From JAHFPN01 sp963765745 (lineage in GTDB: Bacteria > Pseudomonadota > Alphaproteobacteria > Rhizobiales > Xanthobacteraceae), in assembly GCA_963765745.1 (NCBI GenBank), contig CAVXXM010000001.1, positions 62,001 to 126,000 on the forward strand: a stretch of DNA of 64,000 nt, given 5' to 3'. A program made the position numbers and the translations under genes. The notes beneath the pieces were generated by a model. That model worked only from the letters and a program-made list of their open reading frames with translations. It was not told the origin of the DNA and searched no databases. The stretch's first letter is position 1. Every line of letters begins with the position of its first letter. Below, one piece after another: positions 27,808-37,284 of the stretch.

Positions 27808-29121
27808 TCAGGTAACCAGCGTGATGAATCGATCGATCTTCATCCCCGCGCCGCGTTCGATGCGATCGACCGGGACGAGCTGCACATCGAGGTTGCCGTG
27901 GAATTCTTCTCGCAGCATTCGCGTTAAATCGGCGAGCCTGGGGGGCACTGCTGGGTCGTCGGGCACGTACTTGATCTGAAGCGTGTTGACATCGGGCTGT
28001 ACGAATTGAACTTGTTTGAACGACAGATATAGAGATACGTCGCTCAAGGCCCGGCCGCCTGGTTTCTTGCGTGACCCGTCAGGCATGACGAAAAAGCTCC
28101 GCGTCCGGCCCCCGATCCGATCGACCGACGGCAGCCCGCGCCCACAGAGGCAAGACGCCATGCCCGCCAGTGCATAGTCGCCAATGTCGTAGCGGATGAA
28201 GGGCATGGCAAAGTTGTAAAGCGACGTCACGACGACGCGGCCATATTCGCCTGGCCCGACCGGAAGGCCGTCGTCGTCGAGCAGCTCGCACAGCACCGCT
28301 TCTGAACATAAATGATAGCCGGGCCCGTCCGGACACTGAAAAGCGATCTGGCCGATTTCCCGCGCTGCATAGAGATCGATCGTCCGGCAACCGAATGCCT
28401 GCACAATCAGATCGTGCGCTTCGCTGTCGAACGATTCGCCGGTCGAAACGAAGGTCTTGAATTTGTGGCTCGACCCGCCGCGCGCCAGCGCCGTTTCTGC
28501 CGTGGCTCTCAAGTTGAAAGGATAGGTCATGACATGGTCGGGCCGCACGCGCTCGAGCCATTCGAGCTGATCTGCCGCGCTGGTATCGATGTCGAGGACC
28601 AATAGGTCCGCATCCGGCGCGGTCCGATTCCAGCGTTTTAACTTGGCGCCATGGGGATAGGGGTAAAGCTTCTCCCGGTCGCTCGTGATGAAGCCGAGTG
28701 AACCGAACAGGTCCATATCGAACAGTTCGTAAACTCGATCGAGCATGCAATTGGCCGCGCTATCGGCCATCTCCGAGCGCAAATGCTTCAGGGGTCGGCC
28801 GGTTGAGCCGGAACTTTGGCCGGTCCTCGTCGGCCCCGCGTCGGGAGGCACTTCCCTTGCTTTCATTTCGTCAAACTGATGCGTCGCTTCCACGCGCGTC
28901 ACGATCGGCACCTCGCTCCAGCGTGCGAAGTCGATCGGAGCCGCTGCCGGGTCCGACCCGTGAAACAGGGGTGCGAGCCGGTCAGAGTAAAATGCCGTCT
29001 GGGTTGCGGCGTGGCGAACCAACCGCTCGATGAGCGGCCGTTGATAGCGCACCATTGCCTCCGGCTTCAGCCATTGGGACTGGCGCAGGCTGTCGATGTA
29101 CAGCTGCTCGGCGATCGACAT
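27808..29121 (-). CDS. PaaK-like AMP-forming ligase (phenylacetate-CoA ligase superfamily)
   Basis: The 437-residue product belongs to the PaaK/CapK-like adenylate-forming group. The phosphate loop is GQSSGSTGRPLKHLRSE (about residues 101-117). DLYAAREIGQIAFQCPDG (about 250-267) matches the A5-like region, YDIGDYALAG the A7 region, and PSVDRIGGRTRSFFVMPDGS the hinge. The C-terminus is a short ACT-like fold (QFVQPDVNTLQIKYVPDD). Such proteins activate aryl or acyl acids, or act on polysaccharide precursors (CapK-like). The neighbouring glycosyltransferase hints at the latter. Confidence 0.75.
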   Translation of the reverse strand: MSIAEQLYIDSLRQSQWLKPEAMVRYQRPLIERLVRHAATQTAFYSDRLAPLFHGSDPAAAPIDFARWSEVPIVTRVEATHQFDEMKAREVPPDAGPTRTGQSSGSTGRPLKHLRSEMADSAANCMLDRVYELFDMDLFGSLGFITSDREKLYPYPHGAKLKRWNRTAPDADLLVLDIDTSAADQLEWLERVRPDHVMTYPFNLRATAETALARGGSSHKFKTFVSTGESFDSEAHDLIVQAFGCRTIDLYAAREIGQIAFQCPDGPGYHLCSEAVLCELLDDDGLPVGPGEYGRVVVTSLYNFAMPFIRYDIGDYALAGMASCLCGRGLPSVDRIGGRTRSFFVMPDGSRKKPGGRALSDVSLYLSFKQVQFVQPDVNTLQIKYVPDDPAVPPRLADLTRMLREEFHGNLDVQLVPVDRIERGAGMKIDRFITLVT

Positions 29122-29331
29122 TCGCTGAACGCCTCAATTGATGCATTTCATCACTATCATGAGTATGTTCGCCGGCAATGTCTGCATTCAGCGGCGGACA
29201 CCCGACAACGCTCTGCTGATGTCTGCTTTCGGTAAATAGCGGACATTCAATCATCCCGCTCCTACTCGAAACGTTGACTGCGTAATTCGACCTCTCTAAG
29301 ACCGCTAAACTTCACCCTCCCCCGCCCCGCG

Positions 29332-30261
29332 ATGATCCCGCTCATCAGCCGTCTCGGCCGGCGCCTGTTCGACGCGCCCTATCTCCTCTTGTTGCTGACC
29401 ATGCTGTTCTGGTCGGGCAACCTCGTGGTCGGCCGCTACGTGGCCGGGCACGTGCCGCCGGTGGCGCTCGGCACCATCCGCTGGATCGGCGCGACACTGA
29501 TCGTGATCGGCTTCGCCTGGCCGTTCCTGCGCGCCGATTGGAAGACGATCCGCGCGAATGCCGGAATTCTCACGATCCTGTCGCTGACCAGCATCTCGGC
29601 GTTCAACACGCTGACCTATTACGGGCTGCAATACACCGAGGCGATCAACGCACTGCTGCTGGGCTCGACCACGCCGATCTTCATCGCGCTCTGGGCGCTC
29701 GTGTTGTTTCGCGAGCGCCTGACGCGGGGGCAGCTTTTCGGAATGCTGATCTGTCTTGCCGGGATCGCGGCGATCGTATGCCGCGGCGATCTCACGGCGC
29801 TCTTGGCGGTGCGGTTCAATCCCGGCGATATCTACATCCTCGCGGCGCTTGCGTCCTACGCGCTCTATTCGGTGCTGTTGCGGCTGAAGCCGCAGATGCA
29901 TCCGCTGTCGTTCCTCACGCTCACCATGGGCTGGGGCTCGGTGCTGCTGCTGCCGGTCTATGGACTGGAGATTTCAACCGGCTACGTGATGAAGCTCGAT
30001 TGGACCACGGTGCTCGCGACGCTCTATATGATCGTGTTCCCCTCGCTGCTCGCGCATTTCTTCTTTTTCCGCGGGGTGGAGCTGATCGGCGCGAACCGGG
30101 CGGCGCCGATTTTTTATCTCACGCAGGTATTCGGCTCGGCGCTCGCCATTATCTTCCTCGGCGAGCGGCTGCAGCTCTATCACGGCGTCGGCTACGCGCT
30201 GGTGCTGATCGGCATCACTATCGCGACGCGGCGGGCGCAGCCGAAAGAAATCAAAACCTGA
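29332..30261 (+). CDS. DMT-superfamily transporter (EamA domains)
   Basis: A 309-residue inner-membrane protein with ten predicted helices in two EamA repeats (TMLFWSGNLVVGRYVAGHVP, TEAINALLLGSTTPIFIALW, IFYLTQVFGSALAIIFLGER). It is of the RhaT/YdcZ-like drug/metabolite type; substrate unknown. The gene ends 11 bases inside the convergent serA gene. The 210-base gap upstream, shared divergently with the PaaK-like gene, shows no clear operator. Confidence 0.82.
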   Translation: MIPLISRLGRRLFDAPYLLLLLTMLFWSGNLVVGRYVAGHVPPVALGTIRWIGATLIVIGFAWPFLRADWKTIRANAGILTILSLTSISAFNTLTYYGLQYTEAINALLLGSTTPIFIALWALVLFRERLTRGQLFGMLICLAGIAAIVCRGDLTALLAVRFNPGDIYILAALASYALYSVLLRLKPQMHPLSFLTLTMGWGSVLLLPVYGLEISTGYVMKLDWTTVLATLYMIVFPSLLAHFFFFRGVELIGANRAAPIFYLTQVFGSALAIIFLGERLQLYHGVGYALVLIGITIATRRAQPKEIKT

Positions 30262-31831
30262 GCGGCCTGGCCTGCTGCACCTGCGGCAGCGCCTGGACCT
30301 TGGCGAGCACGGCGGGCGGCAATTCGCCGTCGATCTCGATCAGCGCGATGGCGTTGCCGCCCGGCGCCTCGCGGCCGACATGGAAGGTCGCGATGTTGAT
30401 GCCGGCTTCGCCCAGAGTCATCGAGAACTTGCCGATGAAGCCCGGCTTGTCGAGGTTGGTGATGTAGATCATCGAGGGGCCGAATTCCGCGTCCATGCGG
30501 ATGCCCTTGATGTCGACGATGCGCGGGCGGCCGTCGGCATAGACGGTGCCGGCGACGGTGCGCTCCTGGCCCTCGGTCACCACCGTGAGCTTGATCAGGC
30601 TGTCGTAATCGCCTTCGGCCTCGCGCGTGGTCTCCTCGACCACCATGCCGCGCTCCTTGGCGATGATCGCCGAGGATACGACATTGACGTCGCCCAGCAT
30701 CGGCCGCAGCAGGCCGGCGAGCGCCGCGGAGGTCAATGCCTTGATCTTCATCTGCGCGACCGCGCCCTCGTAGGTGATCTGCACCTTCTTGATCCCGCTC
30801 TCGGTGAGCTGGCCGGCGAACGAGCCGAGCTTCTCGGCCAGATCGATGAAGGGCTTCAGCTTCGGCGCCTCTTCCGCGGTGATCGAGGGGAAATTGACGG
30901 CGTTCGAAATCGCGCCGCGCAGCAGGTAATCGGCCATCTGCTCGGCGACCTGCAATGCCACGTTCTCCTGCGCCTCATTGGTGGCGGCGCCCAGATGCGG
31001 CGTGCACACCACGTTGGGGTGGCCGAACAAGGGGTTCGCGGTCGCGGGCTCGGACGAGAACACGTCGAAGGCGGCGCCGGCCACGTGGCCGGAATCGAGC
31101 GCAGCGCGCAGCGCCTGCTCGTCCACCAGCCCGCCGCGAGCGCAATTGATGATGCGGATGCCCTTGCGGGTCTTCTTCAGGCTCTCCGCATTGATGATGT
31201 TCCGCGTCTTGTCGGTGAGCGGCGTGTGCAGCGAAATGAAATCGGCGCGCGCGAACAGCGTATCGAGCTCGACCTTCTCGACGCCGAGATCGAGCGCGCG
31301 CTCCGGCGACAGGTACGGATCGTAGGCGATCACCTTCATCTGCAACCCGAGCGCCCGGTCGGCGACGATCGAGCCGATATTGCCGCAGCCGATGATGCCG
31401 AGCGTCTTGGCGGTGAGCTCGACGCCGAGGAAGCGGTTCTTCTCCCATTTGCCGGCCTGGGTGGACAAATCCGCCTGCGGGATCTGGCGCGCGAGCGCGA
31501 ACAGCAGCGCGATGGCGTGCTCGGCGGTGGTGATGGAATTGCCGAACGGCGTGTTCATCACGATGATGCCCTTGGCGGTCGCGGCCGGGACATCAATGTT
31601 ATCGACGCCGATGCCGGCGCGGCCGATGACCTTCAGGCGGTGCGCCGCGGCGATCACCTTCTCGGTGATCTTGGTCGCCGAGCGCACGGCGACGCCGTCG
31701 TAGTCGCCGACGATCTTGATCAGCGCGTCGCGGTCGAGGCCGATCTTCACTTCGGTCTCGATGCCGCGATCCTTGAATATCTGCACCGCGGTGGGCGAGA
31801 GCTTGTCGGCGATCAATACGCGAGGCGGCAT
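30251..31831 (-). CDS. serA: D-3-phosphoglycerate dehydrogenase
   Basis: This 526-residue enzyme oxidises 3-phosphoglycerate in the first step of serine synthesis. The NAD fold carries TLGIIGCGNIGSIVADRALG, and the catalytic region has NCARGGLVDEQALRAALDSG and CTPHLGAATNEAQENVALQV. It is the long form, with an allosteric substrate-binding (ASB) domain and a C-terminal ACT domain (FIGKFSMTLGEAGINIATFH), so serine feedback is plausible. ATG 31831 (MPPRVLIADKLSPTAVQIF) is preferred because the longer frame starts inside the upstream palindromic repeat. It lies downstream of serC on the same strand. Confidence 0.95.
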   Translation of the reverse strand: MPPRVLIADKLSPTAVQIFKDRGIETEVKIGLDRDALIKIVGDYDGVAVRSATKITEKVIAAAHRLKVIGRAGIGVDNIDVPAATAKGIIVMNTPFGNSITTAEHAIALLFALARQIPQADLSTQAGKWEKNRFLGVELTAKTLGIIGCGNIGSIVADRALGLQMKVIAYDPYLSPERALDLGVEKVELDTLFARADFISLHTPLTDKTRNIINAESLKKTRKGIRIINCARGGLVDEQALRAALDSGHVAGAAFDVFSSEPATANPLFGHPNVVCTPHLGAATNEAQENVALQVAEQMADYLLRGAISNAVNFPSITAEEAPKLKPFIDLAEKLGSFAGQLTESGIKKVQITYEGAVAQMKIKALTSAALAGLLRPMLGDVNVVSSAIIAKERGMVVEETTREAEGDYDSLIKLTVVTEGQERTVAGTVYADGRPRIVDIKGIRMDAEFGPSMIYITNLDKPGFIGKFSMTLGEAGINIATFHVGREAPGGNAIALIEIDGELPPAVLAKVQALPQVQQARPLRF

Positions 31832-31848
31832 GGTCTCATACCTTTCCA

Positions 31849-31967
31849 CTGTCATCCCGGCCGAAGCGCCCGAAGGGCGCGGAGAGCCGGGATCCAGAAA
31901 CACTGGCAGTCATGGATCCCGGGTCTGCGGCGCACCACTTCGTGCTGCGCCGCGCCCGGGATGACAG
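31849..31967. repeat. Intergenic palindromic element (copy 3, about 119 bp)
   Basis: The ends CTGTCATCCCGG and CCGGGATGACAG are identical to those of copy 2. Internal arms agccgggatcc/ggatcccgggtct and ggcgcaccac/gtgctgcgcc also pair. It occupies nearly all of the gap between serC and serA. If the two genes form one transcript, the folded element could change how much serA is made relative to serC. Confidence 0.75.
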
Positions 31968-31990
31968 AATTTGTTTGGCGTTGCGCATGA

Positions 31991-33161
<1,171 letters not shown>

Positions 33162-33331
33162 GGCGCTCTACCCTTCCAGATAGATGCCCCTCGGTGGGGA
33201 GGGGTGGCCCGCTGTGGGATTGGCAGAAGGCGGATGCGGCGTCAAGCTACCCTGCCGAATTGAGACGCTTGATCGCTGCCCTAACGAGAGCAATGTCGAA
33301 AGGCACATGGCGCGTCGGGCGCCTGAAACTT

Positions 33332-33345
33332 TTGATCTGGGTCAA
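33332..33345 (+). promoter_or_regulatory. FNR/FixK-type box upstream of the DUF6455-EB_dh-DUF2231 operon
   Basis: TTGAT-CTGG-GTCAA matches the FNR/FixK consensus TTGAT-N4-ATCAA at nine of ten positions and fits TTGA-N6-TCAA perfectly. It is centred 59 bases before ATG 33398. An AT-rich -10-like stretch at about 33368-33379 lies where a class II activated promoter would place it, so low-oxygen activation is likely. Confidence 0.6.
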
Positions 33346-33397
33346 CGCGTCCAGTGATTTTGAGGTCCATAAAAATTATCTATCGAGGGATACGAGC

Positions 33398-33646
33398 ATG
33401 TGGAACCTATCCAACGCTCGCAAGTTCGCCTCGCCGGCCATCAAGTTCGCTCAGTGGTGGCAGGGAACAAGACATGCGTGCCTTGCCGAATTGAAAAGGT
33501 GCGGCGTGGAAGAGGTTGAGCGCATAGCTCGCGACATTGGCGTAACCGCATACGAGCTTCGCCTGCTGGCGGCTAAAAATCCTGGCTCGGCTCATCTCTT
33601 GGACCGCCGGATGGCTGCATTGGAAGAGAAGGATGATCCGTCATGA
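33398..33646 (+). CDS. Small DUF6455-like protein (N-terminal half only)
   Basis: An 82-residue protein. Its core EEVERIARDIGVTAYELRLL then AAKNPGSAHLLDRRMAAL (about residues 38-75) resembles the N-terminal half of DUF6455 proteins, but the cysteine-rich C-terminal half is absent. Two cysteines occur at residues 28 and 35. It overlaps the next start by ATGA, so the two are translationally coupled. The start at 33398 is the methionine nearest the FNR-controlled promoter; a longer upstream frame would run through the promoter. Function unknown; the family link is by eye. Confidence 0.6.
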   Translation: MWNLSNARKFASPAIKFAQWWQGTRHACLAELKRCGVEEVERIARDIGVTAYELRLLAAKNPGSAHLLDRRMAALEEKDDPS

Positions 33647-35061
33647 AAAAGAGTTTGCTCTACCTTTCCATCGTGATCTTCCTCGCGGTCTTGGGGTTGT
33701 CGTGGGTCACGCACGGCAGCGGGGTCATCCGGAACGACATCAACCGCAACATCTACATTCCGACCGAACTGACCATGCCGTTGCAGGTGAAAGCCGCCTA
33801 TAACGGCCGCGAAATGTTCTTCCGCTATCGATGGCCCGCGAAGCAGCCCTCGATCTATCACGACATGATGAAGTTCGAGGGCGGCAAGTGGGTCCGTTAT
33901 GGCGCCAGCGTCCCCGGGCCGCAGCCGCAAGGCATCTACGAGGATCGCGTCACCATGCTGGTCGACGACGGCAGCGTGCCGGAGTTCGCACGCTATGGCG
34001 GCTACATCACGATCGGCGACCGCATCCGCTTCTTCACCAACGAGGCTAAGCCCGAGGAGGTCAGGGCACACCCTTATCTTGGGCAGAAGAAAAAGCAGGT
34101 CGAGGTCGGCAAATATCTTCCGGCGACACGGAGCGACATCAACGATTGGAAGTCGGTCGTGCCGGAGGACGAGTTGGCCGCGCTGCGCAAGGCCGGCTAC
34201 TTCCTCGACTTGTGGCATTGGCGCGCGCATCGCTCCAATCCGATCGGCGCCTCTGACGATCAGTACGTATTCGAGGCCCGCTACGGTGACACCGGGCGAG
34301 GGCCTTTCGCCGACAACTGGGATGCGCAGAAGCAGCAACCGCGCGTCATGCTTGATCCGGACAAGGTCGGCCGCCGGGCTCTAAGTTGGGACGATCTCAT
34401 CCAGCGCAAGCTCGGCTTCGACGATACCTATTTCATCAGCACCGAGAACTCCGTGCCATTCGACGCCGCCTATGCGTGGAAGGAGGGCGACACAATTCCA
34501 CGGCGCCTGCTCCAGCCAAGTGATGGATCGCACGGCGACATCAAGGTCGTGGGCAAAGCGCGGTGGCAGGACGGCTACTGGGACGTGATCTTGAAGCGGG
34601 CGATGGATACCGGCAGCCCGGCCGACGACAAGATCATGATCGACAAGCACGTCTACAACGTCGCGTTTGCCGTCCATCGCAACACGCTCGGCAGCCGCTG
34701 GCACTACGTGTCGCTGCCGGTGACGCTCGGGCTCGGCCGGGATGCCAATATGGCCGCGATCCGTTTCGACGGCGCGGAGCCGAACTGGAGTCAGCCGTGG
34801 ACTGATGTGACGCTGTTTTATCCGGGCCAGGTGAGTTGGGCGATGCTGAACAGTCGCAAGCACGCCGGCGCCGAGCAGATCAAGGCGGGCGTTCCAGTGA
34901 AGTTCCGTCACAGCGAAATACAGCTCGCGAATTACGGAGTTGAAGTCGAGTTCGCTGAGGAGATCCGGCGGCAGTGGCTGTACACCCTGCTTGCCGGCGT
35001 GCTGCTGATCCTCGGTTTCGGAATTGCACTCAGCGGCTTGCTTAGTCGCAAGGGAGCCTGA
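33643..35061 (+). CDS. Membrane-anchored ethylbenzene-dehydrogenase-related heme-binding protein (EB_dh domain)
   Basis: The 472-residue product has an N-terminal helix (about residues 4-22) and a C-terminal helix (about 446-467) flanking a large extracytoplasmic domain. The domain fits the EB_dh family, related to the heme b subunit of ethylbenzene and dimethylsulfide dehydrogenases: LQVKAAYNGREMFFRYRW, VTMLVDDGSVPEFARYGG, GYFLDLWHWRAHRSNPIG, ARWQDGYWDVILKRAM and YNVAFAVHRNTLGSRWHYVS. Several His and Met residues could bind heme; exact ligands cannot be fixed by reading. The molybdenum and iron-sulfur subunits of those dehydrogenases are absent nearby. It is coupled to the genes before (ATGA) and after (2-base gap). 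Confidence 0.75.
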   Translation: MKKSLLYLSIVIFLAVLGLSWVTHGSGVIRNDINRNIYIPTELTMPLQVKAAYNGREMFFRYRWPAKQPSIYHDMMKFEGGKWVRYGASVPGPQPQGIYEDRVTMLVDDGSVPEFARYGGYITIGDRIRFFTNEAKPEEVRAHPYLGQKKKQVEVGKYLPATRSDINDWKSVVPEDELAALRKAGYFLDLWHWRAHRSNPIGASDDQYVFEARYGDTGRGPFADNWDAQKQQPRVMLDPDKVGRRALSWDDLIQRKLGFDDTYFISTENSVPFDAAYAWKEGDTIPRRLLQPSDGSHGDIKVVGKARWQDGYWDVILKRAMDTGSPADDKIMIDKHVYNVAFAVHRNTLGSRWHYVSLPVTLGLGRDANMAAIRFDGAEPNWSQPWTDVTLFYPGQVSWAMLNSRKHAGAEQIKAGVPVKFRHSEIQLANYGVEVEFAEEIRRQWLYTLLAGVLLILGFGIALSGLLSRKGA

Positions 35062-35063
35062 AC

Positions 35064-35615
35064 ATGGGCGCATATCACGCTGTATTGGTTCACTTTCCGA
35101 TCGCCCTCTTGATGACGGCGACGCTTGCGATCCTGGTGCGCGCGGTGTTCGACAACCCGCTCGCCAGGGCCATCGACCGGGCACTCGTCCCGCTCCTGGC
35201 AATCGGCGTTCTCAGCGGCGCGGTTGCTTTCGTGGTCGGCCTTCTCGTGTGGCCGTGGGAGACAATCTCGTCTTCGCCGCTCGGGCGTAATCATGTGCTG
35301 TTGGCAACATGGACCTTGTCGTATTGGGCACTGCTGCTGGCAACGCGATGGCTCGGCGGCGAAGCGGTCTGGGACGGCATGACACGCTGGGTAATGGCGG
35401 GATTGGCGATCCTCGGCAGCGTCTTGCTTGGCATCACCGGCACCCTCGGCGGTCATCTCGTCGGCATCTATACGGAGGTGTCGGAGGTTCTGCGTTTGCT
35501 CGGCTGGGAGGTCTACACCACCTATTACGTGCCGAATCTCACGCTCGCGATTATCGTGCTTGCCGCAGTTATTTTAGCAGCGATGGGAATCTTAGGAAGG
35601 CGACGGCTCGCCTAA
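35064..35615 (+). CDS. DUF2231-like four-helix membrane protein, possible heme b carrier
   Basis: A 183-residue inner-membrane protein with hydrophobic segments at about 7-27, 41-63, 77-93, 107-127 and 158-176. The start, YHAVLVHFPIALLMTATLAI, carries the HxxxxHFPIAL-type signature of DUF2231 proteins. Histidines H10, H77 and H131 fall in or at the ends of helices and could ligate heme, as in cytochrome b561-like proteins. It begins two bases after the EB_dh stop, so it is the likely membrane partner passing electrons to or from the quinone pool. That role is inference. Confidence 0.65.
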   Translation: MGAYHAVLVHFPIALLMTATLAILVRAVFDNPLARAIDRALVPLLAIGVLSGAVAFVVGLLVWPWETISSSPLGRNHVLLATWTLSYWALLLATRWLGGEAVWDGMTRWVMAGLAILGSVLLGITGTLGGHLVGIYTEVSEVLRLLGWEVYTTYYVPNLTLAIIVLAAVILAAMGILGRRRLA

Positions 35616-35670
35616 CTGCACGGACCATGTCCGGGTAGGGTCAACCTGAGACATTGCCGATACCAGACGA

Positions 35671-35699
35671 AAACGGCGCGGGGAAATCCCGCGCCGTTT
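35671..35699. terminator. Intrinsic-terminator-like hairpin (copy 1)
   Basis: AAACGGCGCGGG and CCCGCGCCGTTT form a perfect 12-bp stem around the loop GAAAT. It lies 56 bases after the DUF2231-like stop and before the second FNR box, so it should end the three-gene transcript. The A- and T-flanked stem works in both directions. It is part of a 54-bp sequence (35656-35709) repeated at 36326-36379. Confidence 0.75.
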
Positions 35700-35749
35700 C
35701 CGCTATTGCGCAAAGAAGCGGCCCAATCGATATCATAATGGATGGCGAG

Positions 35750-35763
35750 TTGACCTACATCAA
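35750..35763 (+). promoter_or_regulatory. FNR/FixK-type box upstream of the DUF6455 gene
   Basis: TTGAC-CTAC-ATCAA matches TTGAT-N4-ATCAA at nine of ten positions and TTGA-N6-TCAA perfectly. A -10-like TAGAAA at 35786-35791 is about 30 bases downstream of its centre, as expected for FNR class II activation (site near -41). The gene starts at 35830. With the box at 33332 it suggests co-regulation of two adjacent units. Confidence 0.6.
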
Positions 35764-35829
35764 CATCTTCCCAATCACAAAAGAGTAGAAATATCGAACC
35801 GAGTTTCCGTGAAAATCGAGGAGGCTCGA

Positions 35830-36240
35830 ATGGTAGTTATCTCCGCAAGCTGGCCTTCAATCGGCAGACTTACGCGATCCTGGCAGCGTCAGTTCCGCCT
35901 GTCAGAATTGTCGAACAATACCGGTGAAGAGACGAGCGCATTGGTTCCCGACAGCCGAGGCGTTCCCGCAAACAACGATGACCTATTGTCTCTCCGCATG
36001 CGTGCACTCGGGATCGAGATGGCAGAGGTTGCCCGCTTCCGGTCCGGCATCATTCTCGATCTGCGCAAGGCCTGCGTTGCCTGTGGCAGTCGTACACAAT
36101 GCGCCGCCGAGCTCAATTCCGTGGACCCTGAAGACGACTCTGAAGCCCGGATGTGGCAAGACTACTGCCCGAACGTAGCAACATTGAACATGTTGAGTTC
36201 GTTGCTTCCGGCTATGCGGGTAACGGCTGACTCAGCATAG
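35830..36240 (+). CDS. DUF6455-family cysteine-rich protein
   Basis: The 136-residue product has a variable N-terminus and the DUF6455 C-terminal core: RMRALGIEMAEVARFRSGII, then cysteines spaced C-x2-C-x5-C in KACVACGSRTQCAAEL and a final cysteine in MWQDYCPNVATLNML. Four conserved cysteines suggest a metal or redox site; no member has a defined function that I know. ATG 35830 follows a strong GAGGAGG site by seven bases; an upstream GTG at 35809 is less likely. It lies between two copies of a 54-bp terminator repeat and behind its own FNR-type box. Confidence 0.7.
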   Translation: MVVISASWPSIGRLTRSWQRQFRLSELSNNTGEETSALVPDSRGVPANNDDLLSLRMRALGIEMAEVARFRSGIILDLRKACVACGSRTQCAAELNSVDPEDDSEARMWQDYCPNVATLNMLSSLLPAMRVTADSA

Positions 36241-36340
36241 CCGAGCGGTTTAGAGGGCAATCGGCATTCGCGATATCGGCGTCGTGCCGGCGCTAGCCGT
36301 TGGCGCAGCATCAAGAAGTCTCGATGCCGATATCAAACAA

Positions 36341-36369
36341 AAACGGCGCGGGAAAATCCCGCGCCGTTT
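36341..36369. terminator. Intrinsic-terminator-like hairpin (copy 2)
   Basis: The same 12-bp stem AAACGGCGCGGG/CCCGCGCCGTTT surrounds the loop AAAAT. It lies between the convergent DUF6455 (stop 36240) and porin (stop 36391) genes and can serve both. On the minus strand it is followed by TTTTTGTTT, a good U-tract for the porin transcript. Confidence 0.8.
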
Positions 36370-36390
36370 CCGGTATTGCTGAGAGGTGGT

Positions 36391-37204
36391 TCAGCCCTTG
36401 CGCATCAGCGGCGGAGCGTAGCCGCCGTCGTCGAGCATCCAGCGCACGCCGAGCATCAGGTCGTGCGAGTAGATGCCGCGGAAGTACATCGGTTCGCAGG
36501 CCGTGCAGGTGCCGGCGAGATTCATGAGAGTCCCGGTCTTCCCGTCGCCAAGGCTGACGAAGCGATAGCCGAGATCCACCGAGAAGGTCGGCGTGACCTT
36601 GTAGGCGAGGCCGGCATGGAGCGCCCAGGCGAAGTTCCACTGGGAGCCGGTGTCGGCATAGCCGCCGCCGCCCGTGATCACGTTGGTGTCGCGGAAATTG
36701 CTGATGGTGACGTTGGCGAAGCCGATGCCCGCGCCGACATAGGGCGTGATCGAGCGCCAGGTGCCGAGATCGACGAAGGCGTTGGCCAGGAACAGCCATT
36801 CCTTCTTGATCGCGCTGTAGTCGTTGGTGGCCGTCGGCGGCGCGACCGCCGGTGTCGTAGCGGTCGAGCGCCTTGAAGTTCGCGCCGCCGCGGTATTCGG
36901 CGCTGAAATCGAAGCGGAGCCAGCTATTATACTGATAGCCGATAGCGCCGCCGAAGAACGGCGCGCTGCTGAAGCCGCCGGTGTCGAGCCACGTGAACCC
37001 TGGCGCCGTCGCGAACAGGACGTGGTCGAGCCCTCTGAACTGCTGATTGCTCATCCCGATATAGCCGCGCAGATACCAGCCGCCGTATTCCTCGACCACC
37101 GGGGCCGGGATATAGGGCATCGGCATGTCCGCCGCGCGCGCGGGCTGAAGCATGATCGAGGAAGCGACGGCCGCGGCCAGCGCCAGATACTTAGCGTTAC
37201 TCAT
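36391..37204 (-). CDS. Omp25/31-type outer-membrane beta-barrel protein (one frameshift)
   Basis: The reconstruction has about 270 residues. The signal peptide MSNAKYLALAAAVASSIMLQ through PARA is followed by GWYLRGYIGMSNQQFRGLDH, a typical start of the alphaproteobacterial Omp25/Omp31 barrel. Strands AIGYQYNSWLRFDFSAEYRG, ITPYVGAGIGFANVTISNFR, FSVDLGYRFVSLGDGKTGTL and a last strand GIYSHDLMLGVRWML follow. The frame breaks near 36850 in YDT(A)VAPPTATNDY; removing one G (GGCGG to GCGG) repairs it. It is an abundant surface protein in relatives. A CtrA-like site lies about 85 bases upstream. Confidence 0.8.
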
Positions 37205-37284
37205 CTTGCGATCCTTCCAAAAAAGGCGAGCCCGCCGCAGCGGACGCCGCCGGTTACCCGGATCGGCAAGATGGCAGCCAATGC

